The notes under the pieces are model-generated. The model did no database searches and was not told the origin of the DNA. It worked only from the letters and a program-made list of their open reading frames with translations. A DNA stretch of 13,411 nt from Bacteroidetes bacterium QS_8_64_10. Lineage in GTDB: Bacteria; Bacteroidota; Rhodothermia; Rhodothermales; Salinibacteraceae. The position numbers and the translations under genes are program-made. Shown here piece by piece: positions 13,024-13,411 of the stretch; within the stretch, counting starts at the first letter, position 1, and every line of letters starts with the position of its first letter. The DNA lies in assembly GCA_003022505.1 (NCBI GenBank), contig PXTQ01000040.1, forward strand, positions 1-13,411. The letters are read 5' to 3'.

Positions 13024-13411
13024 ATGAGAAAGAGCATCGCGTTGTGGACGCTTCTCGTTGGCGCCGCGCTGGCGCAAAATGGCCTCGCGCAGCCTTCGGA
13101 GTCCAATCAGCCTCCGACCGTTGTGGAGGGAAAGGCGCGTTTCCAGATCCTCTCGCCCACGCTGATCCGGCTCGAATACGATGAGAACGCTTCTTTTGAA
13201 GACCGGACCACCTTTTTTGCCGCCAACCGCGACTTCCCGGAGGTCGAATACGCGACGGGCGTAGCAGACGGCTGGCGTGAGATCCGCACCGAAAAGTTAC
13301 TGCTGCGCTACCGGCGCGGCTCAGGGAGGTTCGGGCCGGACAACCTGAGCATTCGGCCACGCGGCACCGCCGATTCGTTCACCGCTCGTCCGGTGTGGGA
13401 GCGACCGTGCG
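13024..13411 (+). CDS. Glycoside hydrolase family 31 (alpha-glucosidase/alpha-xylosidase-like), N-terminal part only
   Basis: Only 129 residues are inside the window, and the frame is open at the right edge. ATG 13024 gives a Sec signal peptide (MRKSIALWTLLVGAALAQNGLAQ). In-frame ATGs at 13006 and 13009 are alternatives. What follows matches the N-terminal beta-sandwich of GH31 enzymes: ARFQILSPTLIRLEYD (about 40-55), a FEDRTTFFAANRDFP stretch, REIRTEKLLLRYRRGSG and FGPDNLSIR. The catalytic barrel (with the WxDMNE nucleophile motif) would lie beyond the edge, so activity cannot be judged. It would be periplasmic or secreted, hydrolysing alpha-linked sugars. It sits behind the exported enolase-superfamily enzyme but is separated by the TCATTGCGAGG repeat, so a shared operon is uncertain. 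Confidence 0.82.
   Translation, partial: MRKSIALWTLLVGAALAQNGLAQPSESNQPPTVVEGKARFQILSPTLIRLEYDENASFEDRTTFFAANRDFPEVEYATGVADGWREIRTEKLLLRYRRGSGRFGPDNLSIRPRGTADSFTARPVWERPC

Overview
This GC-rich window reads as a chromosomal segment of a Bacteroidota/Rhodothermota-type bacterium (Rhodothermales-like). That placement is an inference from three things: start codons without Shine-Dalgarno sequences, a long-form (413 aa) IspH, and many lipoproteins. No database search was possible.

Layout. Positions 1-7218 are all on the minus strand. In transcription order they hold: hemW (7218-6076); a DUF192 lipoprotein (5882-5373); a badly broken tgt remnant (5282-5032); ispH (4877-3636); an unannotated possible 57-residue secreted ORF (3582-3409); a class I SAM methyltransferase (3373-2627); two overlapping small lipoproteins (2358-1846 and 1849-1316); and an M20 metallopeptidase running off the left edge (1234-1). 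A divergent promoter region near 7219-7327 separates this block from the plus-strand genes. Those are: a NurA-type nuclease (7328-8488); a HAS-barrel-like NurA/HerA companion whose natural ATG appears frame-shifted (8820-9362, natural start probably 8776); a PhoD-like phosphatase broken by an internal deletion (9509-11273); a Tat-exported enolase-superfamily enzyme (11498-12784); and the beginning of a GH31 glycosidase (13024 to the right edge). No rRNA, tRNA, CRISPR, IS element or prophage gene was seen.

The most interesting signal lies in the gaps. Most starts here are preceded, right up to the start codon, by a run of degenerate 7-base words (7-8 in two cases; a 16-base direct repeat before the enolase-superfamily gene). 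The words differ from gene to gene. In several gaps a second array of the same words lies in the opposite orientation on the side of the upstream stop codon, so the gap is a large, degenerate inverted repeat. Two other dispersed repeat families are also present: a GTAGAGACG palindrome after nurA, and a TCATTGCGAGG element before the GH31 gene.

A second theme is gene damage. The tgt remnant keeps only the first and last parts of the enzyme. The phosphatase lacks the expected DDHE segment. The HAS-barrel gene seems to lack one base just after its ATG. Whether this is real decay or assembly error is the key question for those three loci.
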